NCBI GenBank assembly: GCA_019637175.1
Contig: JAHBWD010000016.1
Location: 1 to 64,000 of the forward strand
DNA from: Labilithrix sp.
Lineage (GTDB): Bacteria; Myxococcota_A; Polyangia; Polyangiales; Polyangiaceae
Reading direction: 5' to 3'
Length of the DNA stretch: 64,000 bases
Shown here: positions 16,793-26,678 of the stretch, piece after piece
Layout: each line of letters begins with the position of its first letter
Numbering within the stretch: position 1 is the first letter of the stretch
The notes under the pieces: model-generated
Databases searched by the model: none
Seen by the model: the letters and a program-made list of their open reading frames with translations, nothing else
What the model was told of the DNA's origin: nothing
Position numbers and translations under genes: made by a program

Positions 16793-19700
16793 TCAGGCGC
16801 GCGCCGCGGCCTTCGGCGGCGGCTTCGCGGTGCGCTTGCGATCGAAGATGCGAACGCGGCGGATGAGCAGATCGATCAAGTAGAGCGCGAGCGCGGCGCC
16901 GATGAAGCGCGACCAGAGATCTTGGTGGTAGCGAATCGTCTCGCCCGCCGGATCGAAGACGTCCTTCGGCGACGGATCGACCCGACCCCCGGTGACGAGC
17001 GCGGTGCGCGAGAGGGTCACGAGATCGGGCGCGAACGCGAGGTACTCGCGCGGATACGGATTGGTCACGTGACCGAAGCTCTCGGCCACCTGCACGCTCT
17101 TCTGGCCGCCCTTGCCGTCGTCGACCCCCTTCTCGAGCGACGCGTGGAGCAAGAACGATCCGTAGCGCTCGAGCGGGAAGTCGGACTCGTAGCGCCCCGG
17201 CGCCGTCTGGCGCATCGCGACCTTGCGCGTCTCGCCGTTCGGCTGCGGGCCCGTCACCGTGAGCTTCGCGTCGAGGCCGTTCTGGAAGCGATCGTCGCCG
17301 CCGATCGCGTCGATCGAAGCCTTGACGTGGCCGGTCGCGGGATCGATCTCCGCGCGCATGTCGTACTGCTGCCGCTTCTTCTGGCGCATGTGCTCGCGGA
17401 CGAGCTGACCCCAGAACTGGCCGTAGCCCGGCCAGCGCAGCCACTCGACCGCCCAGAGGTTCTTGACGTCGCTCGTCCACGCGAGCGACCAGCCGAGGCC
17501 GACGTGCCAGCGCGCGAGGATGGGCTCGGCGACCTCGCTCTGGAGGACCTCCTGCGCCGGCGGCGGCTTCATCTTCGTCGCGACGTAGCCGTGGAGGAAC
17601 GGCGCGGAGCTCATGTCGACGCCGCGCAGGAAGTCCGCGGGCGAGACGACCTTCGGCTGGAAGTACTCCTCGACCGCGGCGTTACGGCTCACCATCTCGG
17701 TCTCGCGCGTGAACACGCGCGGGAGCGACTGCGGATCGGCGACCTTGTAGAGGCGGCCGCCGCCGATGTCGGCGATCATCCGGAGGAGCGTCTCGTCGAT
17801 CCCGCTGCCGAGGCCGACCGCGGTCGCGGTGATGCCCTCGGCCGCCATCGCCTGCACGAGATCGCGGATGCCGTTGTACGGCGCCTGACCGTCGGTGAGT
17901 AGAATGACGTGCTTGCGCCGCGCGCGCGTGACCGTGAGCGTCTGGTAGGCGGCGTCGAGGGCGCTGAAGATCTCGGTGCCGCCGCCCGCCTGGATGCGCG
18001 CGATGTCGCCCTGGATGCGCGCGCGGTGCTTGGCCGGCGTCATGCGGACGACGCGCGTCGGCGCCGAGTCGAAGGCGATGACCTCGAGCAGATCGTCGGA
18101 CGCGAGCGTGTCGGCGGTGGCCTTCGCGGCGGCCTTCGCCATCTCGATCGGGAGGCCGCTCATCGATCCCGATCGATCGAGCACGAGGACCATCGCGACC
18201 TGCGGCTCGTCGCGACGCTTCTCGGCGTCCATGCGCACGGGAAGGATGCGCTCGATCGTGGTGTGGTACCAGCCGCCGAGCCCGTAGCCCGCTTCGCCGC
18301 CGGCGAAGAGGAAGCCGCCGCCGAGATCGCGCACGTAGCTCTCGATCGCGTCTTGCTGGGTGAGCGAGACCGCCTCGGCGGGCGCGTCGGAGAGGATGAC
18401 GAAGTCGTAGCGCTCGAGCTCGCGGATCGACGACGGGATCTCGCGCGGACCGCGGACGTCGACGTCGAACTCCTGCGCCGAGAGCGCCGAGGCGAGGTAG
18501 CTCGCGCGCGCGGGGTTGCCCTCGGCGTAGAGCACCGTGGGCCGGCCGGGCACCGCGACCGAGACCGCGAAGCGGTTGTTCTCCTTGAATCGATCCTCGG
18601 GGATGTCGGCGAGATCGAGCGCGTACGTCACCTCGCCGGCGACGCGCACGACGCTCTTGAAGGTCACGTCGTTGTCGCCGGGCTTCAGATCGAGCACGCG
18701 CACGCCGTCGAGCCCGTTGATGGCCTCGCCTTGCTTGAGCGTCGCCTTCACCTTCTGCGCGCGGCTCGAGAAGATGTTCGCGTGGAGGTTGAAGGGCTCG
18801 CCGACGCGCACCTTGTCGGGCACGCGGAGATCGCGCAGCGCGACCTCGCCCGGCACGGGCCGGTGATACGGCACGGTGAAGATCCTCACCCCGAACTCGC
18901 GCGCGCGGTTGGCCTCGGCGAGCATGTCGCCGTCGGTCTGCACGCCGTCGGTCAGGATGACCGCGCGGCGGAGATAGCCCGCGGGGTACTGCCCGTACGC
19001 GAGCTGGAGCGCGCTCGCGATGTCGGTCGCGGCGCCGAGCCCGGTGCGCTTGGCGGCGTTCTTGTCGCCGGGCGCGCCCGCGGGCACGTCGTGGCGCTCG
19101 AGCACGGGCGCCTCCTTCGCGTCGTCGGCCATCGGGACGACGCGCGGGCGCTTCGCGAATGTGATGACGCGCACGAGCGCGTCCGCGGGCTTCTCCTTGA
19201 GGCCCTTGGCGATCTCCGCGCGCGCGTCGTCGATCGCGGCGTCGGGGACCGACTCCGAGACGTCGACGAGGTACACGGTGCACACCTTCTCGGTCGTCGC
19301 CGTGCGCGCGAGGCGCGAGAGCCCGAGCGCGAGCAAGAGCACGAACCCGATGCGCAGGACGACCGAGAGGATTCGCTGCGGCCACGGCAGATCGGCGAGC
19401 GATCGCCCGATCATCCACAAGAAGAACGGCGCGAGCAGCGCGAGGCCGAGCATCTTGGGCGACAAGAGCTCGTAGTCGACGCCGTGACGCTTCCACGCGA
19501 GCGTCGTGTGCCCGGGGTGGAGGACGCCCTTCCAGTACAGCCACACGCCCGCGATGCCCACGAGGCCGCCCGCGATCCCGAACGCGACGCGGGCGCGATC
19601 GACCTCGCGCTTGCCGCGCGCCGCGGCCACGAGATCGACGAACGATCGAGCGACGACGAACGCGCACCCGAGCGCGACGAGGAACGCCACGTAGAGCTCG

Positions 19701-19795
19701 GGGGTGAGCCACCCGAGGAAGCGGCGGCCGAGGAGCCAGCCGGCGGCGACGAGCGCCGCGATGACGACGCCGCCGACGGCGCGCGCGCGCGTCAT
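16793..19795 (-). CDS. Large membrane protein with two vWA domains and a GATase1-like region
   Basis: 1000 residues from the ATG at 19795, which has GGAGGAT before it and overlaps the previous stop (ATGA). Five N-terminal membrane helices lie within about the first 175 residues. The first vWA-like domain follows (YLVDVSESVPD), then an Ig-like region, a glutamine-amidotransferase-like segment (RYDFVILSDAPAEAVSL, GGGFLFAGGE) and a second vWA with a proper MIDAS (LDRSGSMSG, TDGQAPYNG). A last helix sits near the C-terminus before a basic tail. Last gene of a MoxR-vWA operon, probably assembling or sensing at the inner membrane; the function is not known. Confidence 0.88.
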   Translation of the reverse strand: MTRARAVGGVVIAALVAAGWLLGRRFLGWLTPELYVAFLVALGCAFVVARSFVDLVAAARGKREVDRARVAFGIAGGLVGIAGVWLYWKGVLHPGHTTLAWKRHGVDYELLSPKMLGLALLAPFFLWMIGRSLADLPWPQRILSVVLRIGFVLLLALGLSRLARTATTEKVCTVYLVDVSESVPDAAIDDARAEIAKGLKEKPADALVRVITFAKRPRVVPMADDAKEAPVLERHDVPAGAPGDKNAAKRTGLGAATDIASALQLAYGQYPAGYLRRAVILTDGVQTDGDMLAEANRAREFGVRIFTVPYHRPVPGEVALRDLRVPDKVRVGEPFNLHANIFSSRAQKVKATLKQGEAINGLDGVRVLDLKPGDNDVTFKSVVRVAGEVTYALDLADIPEDRFKENNRFAVSVAVPGRPTVLYAEGNPARASYLASALSAQEFDVDVRGPREIPSSIRELERYDFVILSDAPAEAVSLTQQDAIESYVRDLGGGFLFAGGEAGYGLGGWYHTTIERILPVRMDAEKRRDEPQVAMVLVLDRSGSMSGLPIEMAKAAAKATADTLASDDLLEVIAFDSAPTRVVRMTPAKHRARIQGDIARIQAGGGTEIFSALDAAYQTLTVTRARRKHVILLTDGQAPYNGIRDLVQAMAAEGITATAVGLGSGIDETLLRMIADIGGGRLYKVADPQSLPRVFTRETEMVSRNAAVEEYFQPKVVSPADFLRGVDMSSAPFLHGYVATKMKPPPAQEVLQSEVAEPILARWHVGLGWSLAWTSDVKNLWAVEWLRWPGYGQFWGQLVREHMRQKKRQQYDMRAEIDPATGHVKASIDAIGGDDRFQNGLDAKLTVTGPQPNGETRKVAMRQTAPGRYESDFPLERYGSFLLHASLEKGVDDGKGGQKSVQVAESFGHVTNPYPREYLAFAPDLVTLSRTALVTGGRVDPSPKDVFDPAGETIRYHQDLWSRFIGAALALYLIDLLIRRVRIFDRKRTAKPPPKAAARA

Positions 19796-21714
19796 ACGGT
19801 GATCCTCCGGTGGTAGGTGATCCACTCGATGGCGGTGAGGAGGACGGCGGCGAGCAGGAGGTAGATCCAGATCTCACGCCGCACGCCGATCTGGAAGCCG
19901 GAGAGATTGCCCGCCTTCTTCCCGTCGACGACGAGCTCCTTGGCCGGCTCGATCGAGCTCTCCTCGGCGTCGAGGAGGTTCGCCGCGAACGCGCTCTTGG
20001 TCGCCTCCGCGCCCGGCGCGTCGGTCGCGCCCTCGGCGCCCACGAGCTCGTAGAACCCCGCGCGCTCGCCGAGGTAGACCGCGCGCCCTTCGTGCACCGG
20101 CACGAACATCTCGCCGCCTCCCGGCGCCTTCAGCTTCGCCTGCCCGCTCGGGGAGACGATCGGCACGCGCCACACGTCGCCCGTGCGAAAGCTCGAGATG
20201 TACTGCGCGTCTTCGTCGGTGAACCAGTTGATGCTGTTGAGGAGCAAGAGCGGCCACGCGACGCGGAGCGGCAGATCGCTGTCGCGCGTGTCGAAGCCCA
20301 TGGCGACGAACTTGAAGCCCGCGCGCTGCCCCGCGACGAGGATGGGCCCCTGATCGCTCGCGCCCACGACCTTGTCGCCGGGCTCGGCCACGAGCTTGCG
20401 ACCGCGCGAGATGTTCACGTCGTCGAGCGCCGTCCAGCGGACGATCGGGTGCTTCCGCTCGATGCGATCGAAGCCCGGCTGCTTGAGCTCGACCTCGGCC
20501 TTCACCGGCGAGCCCGGACCGCGCGGATCGAGGTAGATCGCGTTCGTGCGCGGCGGCGCCATCGGCGTCGCGCCGTCGAAGATGACGACGTCGTGCTTGG
20601 CGCCGCTCGGCGCGATCTTCTCGGCGTAGTCGCGCGGCGACGCGAGCTGCACGTCGAGGTACTCGTCGAGCAGCAGCGCCGCCTCGAGGTACGTGTTGCC
20701 CGGCGACACGACGAGCACCTTCGCGCGACGCCGCTCGGGCAGGAGCGCGTACGCGTGATTGTCGGTCGGCAGCGCGTCTTCGCTGCCGGCGAGCGGCTGG
20801 ATCTTCGCTTCGAGCGTCCGGCTCGCGCCCGAGAGGTTCGGGTAGAAGCGCGGCAGCCGCTCGCCCGGCTTGAGCCGCAGCTTCGTCAAGTCGACGAGCG
20901 TGTCGTCGCCGAGGAGCGAGAGCTCGACGTCTTCTTGCTCGGGCCCGGTGTTCGTCACCTCGAGCATCACCTCGTAGCGGCTCTTGTCGAGCGGGTAGCG
21001 CCGCACCGAGAACTGCGTGATGCCGACGTTGCGCGCCGCGGCGCCGATCGGGAGGTAGGTGAGCTTCACGTCGTCGCCGACGTGCACCTTGCCCGACGCG
21101 TCGACCGCGTCGCCGAGCCGACCGTCGGAGACGATGACGATCTCCGCGTTGTCGAGGCCGCGCACCGAGTCGGTCGCGAAGCGAAGGGCGCGAGGGAAGT
21201 CTGCGCGCGCGTCGGTCGGCTTGATCGCGTCGAGCGCGCGCTCGAGCTCCGACGTGTCGCCGCTCATCGGCCCGAGCGGCGTGACCGCCGCGTCCATCTG
21301 CGCGACGAGCATGCGATCCGATCCGCCGAGCCCGCGGATCACGCGCTTCACTTCTTCTTTCGCCGCCGCGAGGCGGTTCGGCGAGCCCACGTCGGTCGCC
21401 TGCATCGACGCGCTCGCGTCGACGAGCACGACGAGGTTGCGCCCCTTGATGAGCGTCGCCGCCGCGCGCGGATCGCCGAGGGCGAACGCGAGGAGCGCGA
21501 GGAGCGCGAGCTGCACGAGGAGCGAGAGGAGCCTCTTCAGCTTCGAGAAGAGGCTCGTCGCCTCCTTGTCGCGGAGGATCCGCTCCCACAGCTTCGAGAA
21601 CGGCACCGCCACCGTCCGCCGCCGCAGCTTGAGGATGTAGAGCGCCGTCGCGAACGCCGCGGCGGCGCCGAAGATCCCGAGGAGCTGGGCGAACGTGAGG
21701 CCTGCGAAGATCAT
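19792..21714 (-). CDS. BatA-like membrane protein with vWA domain
   Basis: 640 residues. An N-terminal BatA-type membrane region (two helices, about 9-26 and 62-82), then a vWA domain with MIDAS motif VVLVDASASMQ and IVIVSDGRLGDA. A long beta-rich middle follows and a C-terminal helix (IWIYLLLAAVLLTAIEWI). Such proteins work with MoxR ATPases and DUF58 proteins encoded beside them. Its start overlaps the DUF58 stop by one base and its stop overlaps the next start, so translation is coupled. Confidence 0.9.
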   Translation of the reverse strand: MIFAGLTFAQLLGIFGAAAAFATALYILKLRRRTVAVPFSKLWERILRDKEATSLFSKLKRLLSLLVQLALLALLAFALGDPRAAATLIKGRNLVVLVDASASMQATDVGSPNRLAAAKEEVKRVIRGLGGSDRMLVAQMDAAVTPLGPMSGDTSELERALDAIKPTDARADFPRALRFATDSVRGLDNAEIVIVSDGRLGDAVDASGKVHVGDDVKLTYLPIGAAARNVGITQFSVRRYPLDKSRYEVMLEVTNTGPEQEDVELSLLGDDTLVDLTKLRLKPGERLPRFYPNLSGASRTLEAKIQPLAGSEDALPTDNHAYALLPERRRAKVLVVSPGNTYLEAALLLDEYLDVQLASPRDYAEKIAPSGAKHDVVIFDGATPMAPPRTNAIYLDPRGPGSPVKAEVELKQPGFDRIERKHPIVRWTALDDVNISRGRKLVAEPGDKVVGASDQGPILVAGQRAGFKFVAMGFDTRDSDLPLRVAWPLLLLNSINWFTDEDAQYISSFRTGDVWRVPIVSPSGQAKLKAPGGGEMFVPVHEGRAVYLGERAGFYELVGAEGATDAPGAEATKSAFAANLLDAEESSIEPAKELVVDGKKAGNLSGFQIGVRREIWIYLLLAAVLLTAIEWITYHRRITV

Positions 21715-22649
21715 CAGCGCAGAAAGCCTCCACGGCGGAAGACGCGCAAGATGAGCTCGTCGAAGGGCTGCGTCACGTCGGCGCGAATGTACGGCACCTG
21801 CTTCGACGAGCAGAAGCGATCGATCTCCGCGAGGTACTCGCCGTAGGCGTGCTCGAAGCGCTCGAGCACCTTGGCCGTGACCGTCACCTCGCGCTCGTCA
21901 CCGGTCTCGCAGTCGTAGAGGAGCACGTCGCCCGCGAGCTTGGGCTTCGCCTCGGCCGTGTCGGTGACGTGGACGACGAAGGGGTCGAACTTGTTGTAGC
22001 GGAGCACGTTGATCCCGCGCTCGAAGCCGTGCGGATCGTAGAGATCGCTCGCGAGCACCACGAGGCCGCGGCGCTTGTTCTGCGCGACGAACGTCTTGCA
22101 CGCGTCTTCGAGGTTCGTGTGGCCCTCGGGCTCGAGCTCCTTCAAGAACCGGAACACCTTGAAGATGCGCGCCTTGCCGCGCGTCGCCGGCATGCGATCG
22201 AGGACGCGATCGGTGGTCGACACGATGCTCACGCGATCGAGGTTCGCGAGGCCCACGTAGGCGAGCGCCGCCGCGACGCGCTTGGCGTAGCGGAGCTTCT
22301 TGCCTTCGCCGAAGCCCATCGACGAGCTCGCGTCGACGATGAAGTAGATGGCGAGATCCTCTTCTTCTTCGTAGAGGCGGAGGAGCAGCCTGTCGAAGCG
22401 CTGGTAAACGTTCCAATCGAGGTAGCGGAAGTCGTCGCCCGGCTGGTAGTCGCGATGATCGGCGAACTCGACGCCGGAGCCGCTCTTCTTCGTGCGACGC
22501 TCGGCGCGCATGCGCCCGGCGAACACCCGCTTGCTGACGAGCGCGAGGTAGTCGAGCTTGCGCTGGAAGTCGTCGTCGAAGAGATCGTCGTCCGACGCGC
22601 GGATGGCGCCTACGCTCTTGCGACCGAGGACCGAATCAAGAAAGCCCAA
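21714..22649 (-). CDS. DUF58 domain protein
   Basis: 311 residues. The DUF58 signature is clear (GVEFADHRDYQPGDDFRYLD, then WNVYQRFDRLLLRLYEEEED), followed by a vWA-like fold with DASSSMGFGEGKK. It lacks a membrane segment and ends RVFRRGGFLR. Standard partner of MoxR ATPases. Its start lies inside the end of the moxR gene, overlapping by 14 bases. Confidence 0.93.
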   Translation of the reverse strand: MGFLDSVLGRKSVGAIRASDDDLFDDDFQRKLDYLALVSKRVFAGRMRAERRTKKSGSGVEFADHRDYQPGDDFRYLDWNVYQRFDRLLLRLYEEEEDLAIYFIVDASSSMGFGEGKKLRYAKRVAAALAYVGLANLDRVSIVSTTDRVLDRMPATRGKARIFKVFRFLKELEPEGHTNLEDACKTFVAQNKRRGLVVLASDLYDPHGFERGINVLRYNKFDPFVVHVTDTAEAKPKLAGDVLLYDCETGDEREVTVTAKVLERFEHAYGEYLAEIDRFCSSKQVPYIRADVTQPFDELILRVFRRGGFLR

Positions 22650-23676
22650 CCTGGGCCTCGGCCTTTCCGGTCTTCGTCTCCGGGATCGCCTTGAGGATCG
22701 CGTCGAGGACCTGGTCGGTCTTCATGCCTTCGGCCTCGCCCTCGAAGTTGAGGAGGACGCGGTGCCGGAGCGCGGGGAGCGCCACCGCGCGCACGTCGTC
22801 GATGCTCGCGGCGAAGCGACCCTCGAAGAGCGCGCGGATCTTCGACGCGAGGAGCGTCGACTGCGCGCCGCGGGGCGAAGCGCCGAAGCGGACGAACCGC
22901 TTGCAGATCTCGGGCGCGTCGGGGCCTTCGGGGTGCGTCGCCTGGACGACGCGGATCGCGTAGTCCTGCACGTGACGCGCGACGGGCACGCGGCGCACGA
23001 GGCTCTGCATGGCGAGGATCGACTCGCGATGCAAGACCGCCGAGCGCCCCGCCCGCGCCTCGCCCGTCGTGAGATCGAGGATCGCGTGGAGCTCGTCGCG
23101 ATTGGGAAACGGCACGTGGAGCTTGAAGAAGAAGCGATCGAGCTGCGCCTCGGGCAGCGGATACGTGCCCTCCATCTCGAGCGGGTTCTGCGTCGCGAGG
23201 ACGACGAAGGGCTCTTCGAGGGTGTACGTACGGCGACCGACCGAGACGCGGTGCTCTTGCATCGCCTCGAGCAGCGCGCTCTGCGTCTTCGGCGTCGCGC
23301 GGTTGATCTCGTCGGCGAGGACGATGTTCGCGAAGATTGGGCCCTTGCGAAACTCGAAGACCTTGCCGCCCGCCTGCGTGTCGTCGATGACGGTCGTGCC
23401 GAGGATGTCGGCGGGCATGAGATCGGGCGTGAACTGCACGCGCGAGAACTCGAGGCTCAGCGCCTCGGACAGCGTGCGCACGAGCATCGTCTTGCCGAGG
23501 CCGGGCACGCCTTCGAGCAGCGCGTGACCGCCGGCGAGCAGGCACATGAGCACGCCGTCGACGACCGTCTCGTTGCCGACGATCGTCTTCGCGATCTCGT
23601 CTTTGAGCGTCGCGATCGACTGGCGAAACTGCTCGACCTCGGCGCGCACGGCGCCCGCGTCCACGTTGTCCGTCAT
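22636..23676 (-). CDS. moxR: MoxR-family AAA+ ATPase
   Basis: 346 residues from the ATG at 23676 (GAGGAG upstream); the frame stays open upstream but that part is not coding-like. Walker A is GVPGLGKT, Walker B ADEINRA, sensor 1 ATQNP, and the family motif GTYPLPEAQLDRFFFKL is present. MoxR ATPases act as chaperones activating vWA-domain proteins. Here the targets are probably the vWA proteins encoded just downstream. Confidence 0.95.
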   Translation of the reverse strand: MTDNVDAGAVRAEVEQFRQSIATLKDEIAKTIVGNETVVDGVLMCLLAGGHALLEGVPGLGKTMLVRTLSEALSLEFSRVQFTPDLMPADILGTTVIDDTQAGGKVFEFRKGPIFANIVLADEINRATPKTQSALLEAMQEHRVSVGRRTYTLEEPFVVLATQNPLEMEGTYPLPEAQLDRFFFKLHVPFPNRDELHAILDLTTGEARAGRSAVLHRESILAMQSLVRRVPVARHVQDYAIRVVQATHPEGPDAPEICKRFVRFGASPRGAQSTLLASKIRALFEGRFAASIDDVRAVALPALRHRVLLNFEGEAEGMKTDQVLDAILKAIPETKTGKAEAQVGLS

Positions 23677-23710
23677 GGGTCTCCTCGAGATGCTTTCCGC
23701 AGAGTGAACG

Positions 23711-25774
23711 TCACGGTGCGTTGGGAGGCGGCGGAGCGGGCGCGGGCGCGGCGCCTCCGCCTTCTTCACGCGGGCGAATGAGCTGGAAGTATCGTCGGAC
23801 GTAGAACCGATATCCGCCGGGGATCTCGTCCTTGTTGAGCGCCTCTTCGGCGACCGTGTGGTACTCGCGATAGACCCTCTGGTAGCCGCGCGAGGCGAAG
23901 CCTCGCTCGGCGGCGCCGAGGATCACCTCGCTGCGGCTGCCGCCCTGACCGGTGTCGTTACCGGCGACCTGCGTGTCTTGCACGCCCACCTTCGGGTTGG
24001 TGGCGCCGCCCTGCACGTTGCCGTCGTGGCCGGTGCCCCAGCCGGGCCCCTTCTGGCCTTGACCGCCGCCGCCGCTCTGACCTTGGCCGCCGCCGCTGCC
24101 CTTGGTCGCGGTGATCATCAGGATCTTTTCGCCGTTCGGTCCGAGGATCCACGTCTCGCCGGCGCCCTGGCCTTGGCCTTGACCCTTGCCCTGCCCCTGG
24201 CCTTGGCCTTGGCCGGGCGAAGAGCCGCCGGCCTGCTGTCCGCCTTGGCCCTGGCCTTGACCTTCTTGGCCCTCGCCTTCCTGGCCCTGGCCCTGCTGGC
24301 CGCCTTGCTGGCCGCCCTGCCCTTGCCCCTGTCCTTGCTGGCCGCCCTGGCCGCCTTGACCGCGCGCGCGCTGCTGGAAGGTCCGCAGGCGCTGCATCTG
24401 CCCCTGCCCACCTTGCGACTGCTGTCGGAGCATTTCGCGCAGCTCCTGGAGCTTCTGCCGGAGCTGCTCCTTCTCTTCCTGCGTCATCTCCTGCTTGGCC
24501 ATGCGGTTGATGTCTTGCGCGGCGTTGTCGAGATCCTGCGCCGACATGTCGAGGTCCTTCATCAGATCCTCGGCCGCCTTCTGGAGCTCGCGGTCGAGCC
24601 GATCGAGCTCGCGCTGCGTCTTCTGCTGTTGCTCGTGCTCGCGCTCGAGGCGCTCGAGCTCGCGCTCTTTCTTCTGGAGGAGGCTCTTCTCCTGCTCGGT
24701 CGCGCCCGCGTCGCCCATCTTCTGTTTCTGCTTGAGGAGATCTTGCTTGAGCTCCTCGCGCCGCTGCGCGAGCGCCTCGGCGCGCTTCGCCTGGTCTTCG
24801 CCCGCCTTCTTCAAGGCCTCGCGCATCTTCTCGAGCTGCGCTTTGTCGAAGCTCTTGCCCTGCTCGCGGAGCTTCTTCGCGAGATCCTTCATGGCCTTCT
24901 CGGCGTCGGCCATGTTCTTGTTCTCGAGCGCCTCGCCCGCGGGCTTGGTCAGCTCGCTCTTCTTCAGCTCTTCGCCGATCTTCTTGAGCGCCTCTTCGAG
25001 CGCCTTCGCGTCGGCCTCGCGGCCCGCCATGAGCTTGTCTTCGAGCTGCTGCATGCGCCGGAACGCCTCGGTGCGATCGAGGCGCTTGTTGGCGAGATCT
25101 TCGATGAGCTGGTTGAACTCCTGGGTCGCGGCCTTCGCCTCGTCGGTCTGGAGGCGCTGATCGACCTCACGGAGAAACTCGCGCATCGCGTCGAGATCGT
25201 CTTGCGTGACGTCGACGGCGTCGATCGTCTTGGCCGTCAGCACCGGCTGGTGCTTGCGCACCTCGAAGAGCGAGATGCAGAGGATGCAGGCAGAGAGCCC
25301 CACGATGAGCGGCCACTCGGGCGGCGCGAGCATCGGGACGGCGCGGCGCGGATCGACCGCGCTCGCGTGCGCCACCGCGTCGTCGATCGCAGCGATCATG
25401 AAGGGGGTGCGCTCGGCGCGGCCCACCTCCGCGAAGGAGAGCGCGCTCGAGAGGCGATCGGCGAGGCCGTGAAAGCGATCGAGGGCGACCGCGCCCGCTC
25501 GCCGCGGGAGCTTCTGGACGTAGCCGACCGCGAAGGCCACGAAGATCTGCGCCAGCGCGACGCCGAGGCCGATCCGCGCGGCTCTCTCCGTCACGATCCC
25601 GGTCTTGCGCAAGACGAGACAGATCGCCGCGGCGACGAGGCCGGCCGCGAGCGCCTTGGCGGCCCACCCGAGGGCGCGTTGCGTCCGCAGGCGCCGCTCC
25701 GCGCGGCGCGCCTGCCGCTCGATCGTGACGATGACCGGCGCGCCTTGGCCCGCGGTTTCTTGGGGGCGTGTCAT
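23711..25774 (-). CDS. DUF4175-like membrane protein with coiled coil and Gln/Gly-rich region
   Basis: 687 residues from the ATG at 25774. Two or three N-terminal membrane helices (ALGWAAKALAAGLVAAAICL, IGLGVALAQIFVAFAVGYV, WPLIVGLSACILCISLFEV) come first. A charged coiled coil of about 250 residues follows (Lys/Glu/Gln rich), then a low-complexity region of repeating GQGQ/GGQQ, and a more ordered end (YQRVYREYHTVAEEAL, GGYRFYVRRYFQLIRP). This layout resembles DUF4175-type proteins at the head of MoxR/BatA operons. First gene of the five-gene operon, 34 bases ahead of moxR. Confidence 0.82.
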   Translation of the reverse strand: MTRPQETAGQGAPVIVTIERQARRAERRLRTQRALGWAAKALAAGLVAAAICLVLRKTGIVTERAARIGLGVALAQIFVAFAVGYVQKLPRRAGAVALDRFHGLADRLSSALSFAEVGRAERTPFMIAAIDDAVAHASAVDPRRAVPMLAPPEWPLIVGLSACILCISLFEVRKHQPVLTAKTIDAVDVTQDDLDAMREFLREVDQRLQTDEAKAATQEFNQLIEDLANKRLDRTEAFRRMQQLEDKLMAGREADAKALEEALKKIGEELKKSELTKPAGEALENKNMADAEKAMKDLAKKLREQGKSFDKAQLEKMREALKKAGEDQAKRAEALAQRREELKQDLLKQKQKMGDAGATEQEKSLLQKKERELERLEREHEQQQKTQRELDRLDRELQKAAEDLMKDLDMSAQDLDNAAQDINRMAKQEMTQEEKEQLRQKLQELREMLRQQSQGGQGQMQRLRTFQQRARGQGGQGGQQGQGQGQGGQQGGQQGQGQEGEGQEGQGQGQGGQQAGGSSPGQGQGQGQGKGQGQGQGAGETWILGPNGEKILMITATKGSGGGQGQSGGGGQGQKGPGWGTGHDGNVQGGATNPKVGVQDTQVAGNDTGQGGSRSEVILGAAERGFASRGYQRVYREYHTVAEEALNKDEIPGGYRFYVRRYFQLIRPREEGGGAAPAPAPPPPNAP
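24160..24370 (-). repeat. Gln/Gly low-complexity coding repeat
   Basis: Short repeats of CCTTGG/CCCTGG-type hexamers (plus strand) encode runs of GQ and GGQQ inside the DUF4175-like gene. They are prone to slippage and length change; the protein here is probably disordered. Confidence 0.8.
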
Positions 25775-26042
25775 CCGGGGGCTCGGCTCCCTGTTCGCTG
25801 CATGTCCTGCCTGGCAACTTCGGTTCCGACGTTCGACCCGTGACAAAGTTCCCTTCGTGGGTCGCGCGGGTCCCCTCCGAGAACTTCTGGACGACGACTT
25901 CCCTTACATCGTAGCAGCCTCCGGGCCGGCCCGCGCCGGGCGGAAGATCGCGCCGGCGCACTTCAGGAAGTACGCGCGAGGGCGATGATTTCATTCCTCG
26001 ACCACGACCGTGGCGGCCATGGACTAGGATGATGCGACCGCC
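25775..26042. other. Non-coding stretch between divergent genes
   Basis: 268 bases between the DUF4175-like start and the Nudix start. It must hold promoters for both directions. I see no convincing boxes, terminator or RNA gene. Confidence 0.5.
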
Positions 26043-26678
26043 GTGAAGCTCCCGGAGCCGCCCAAGGTCGTGCTCGAGACGGCCCGCGAAGAGCGGCTCG
26101 CCGAAGGAGGCTTCCTGACGCTCCGTCGCATGTCGCTCGTGGCGGTCCGAGGCGGCGCGCGGTCGGGCGCGTTTCCGTACGACATGGTGGAGCGGCGCGC
26201 GCTCGACGCGACCGTGATCGTCGCCCACCATCGCGCCGAGGAGCGTGTGTGGGTGTGGTTGCGGAGCAGCGTTCGGCCCCCGCTCGGGCTGCGAGAGCCG
26301 ACGAGCTCCGCCGTCCTCTCTCCCGTGCTCTGGGAGCTGCCGGCGGGGCTCATCGAGCCGGGCGAGACCCCGCGCGCGGCCGCCGCGCGCGAGCTCGCCG
26401 AGGAGCTCGGCTTCACCGTCGACGAGCGCGCGCTCGCGCCGCTCGGCTCGTGGACGGCGCCGGCGCCGGCGTTCATCGGCGAGCTGCACCACTACTTCCA
26501 CGTCCCGGTGGATCCCGCCTCGCGCGCGGAGCCGCCCGGCGACGGCTCGCCGCTCGAGAGCGCGGCCGCGATCGTGGCGCTGCCGCTCGACGACGCGATC
26601 GCCGCATGCCGCGCGGGCGAGATCGTCGACGCCAAGACCGAGGTCGCGCTGCGACGCCTCGCCGAGCTCGTCACGTGA
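26043..26678 (+). CDS. Nudix hydrolase (ADP-ribose pyrophosphatase type)
   Basis: 211 residues from a GTG at 26043. The Nudix box is complete: GLIEPGETP, then RELAEELG, with the metal-binding Glu residues in place. The N-terminal part (MSLVAVRGGARSGAFPYDMV) and the LWELPAG lead-in are those of ADP-sugar pyrophosphatases. Its stop overlaps the NAD kinase start (GTGA). The pairing suggests a role in nicotinamide nucleotide balance (inference). Confidence 0.88.
   Translation: MKLPEPPKVVLETAREERLAEGGFLTLRRMSLVAVRGGARSGAFPYDMVERRALDATVIVAHHRAEERVWVWLRSSVRPPLGLREPTSSAVLSPVLWELPAGLIEPGETPRAAAARELAEELGFTVDERALAPLGSWTAPAPAFIGELHHYFHVPVDPASRAEPPGDGSPLESAAAIVALPLDDAIAACRAGEIVDAKTEVALRRLAELVT

Noticed and set aside
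17909..21846. Long plus-strand ORFs opposite the vWA and BatA genes
   Set aside because: Composition is antisense shadow (Arg/Ala/Asp/His), and the minus genes have clear domains.
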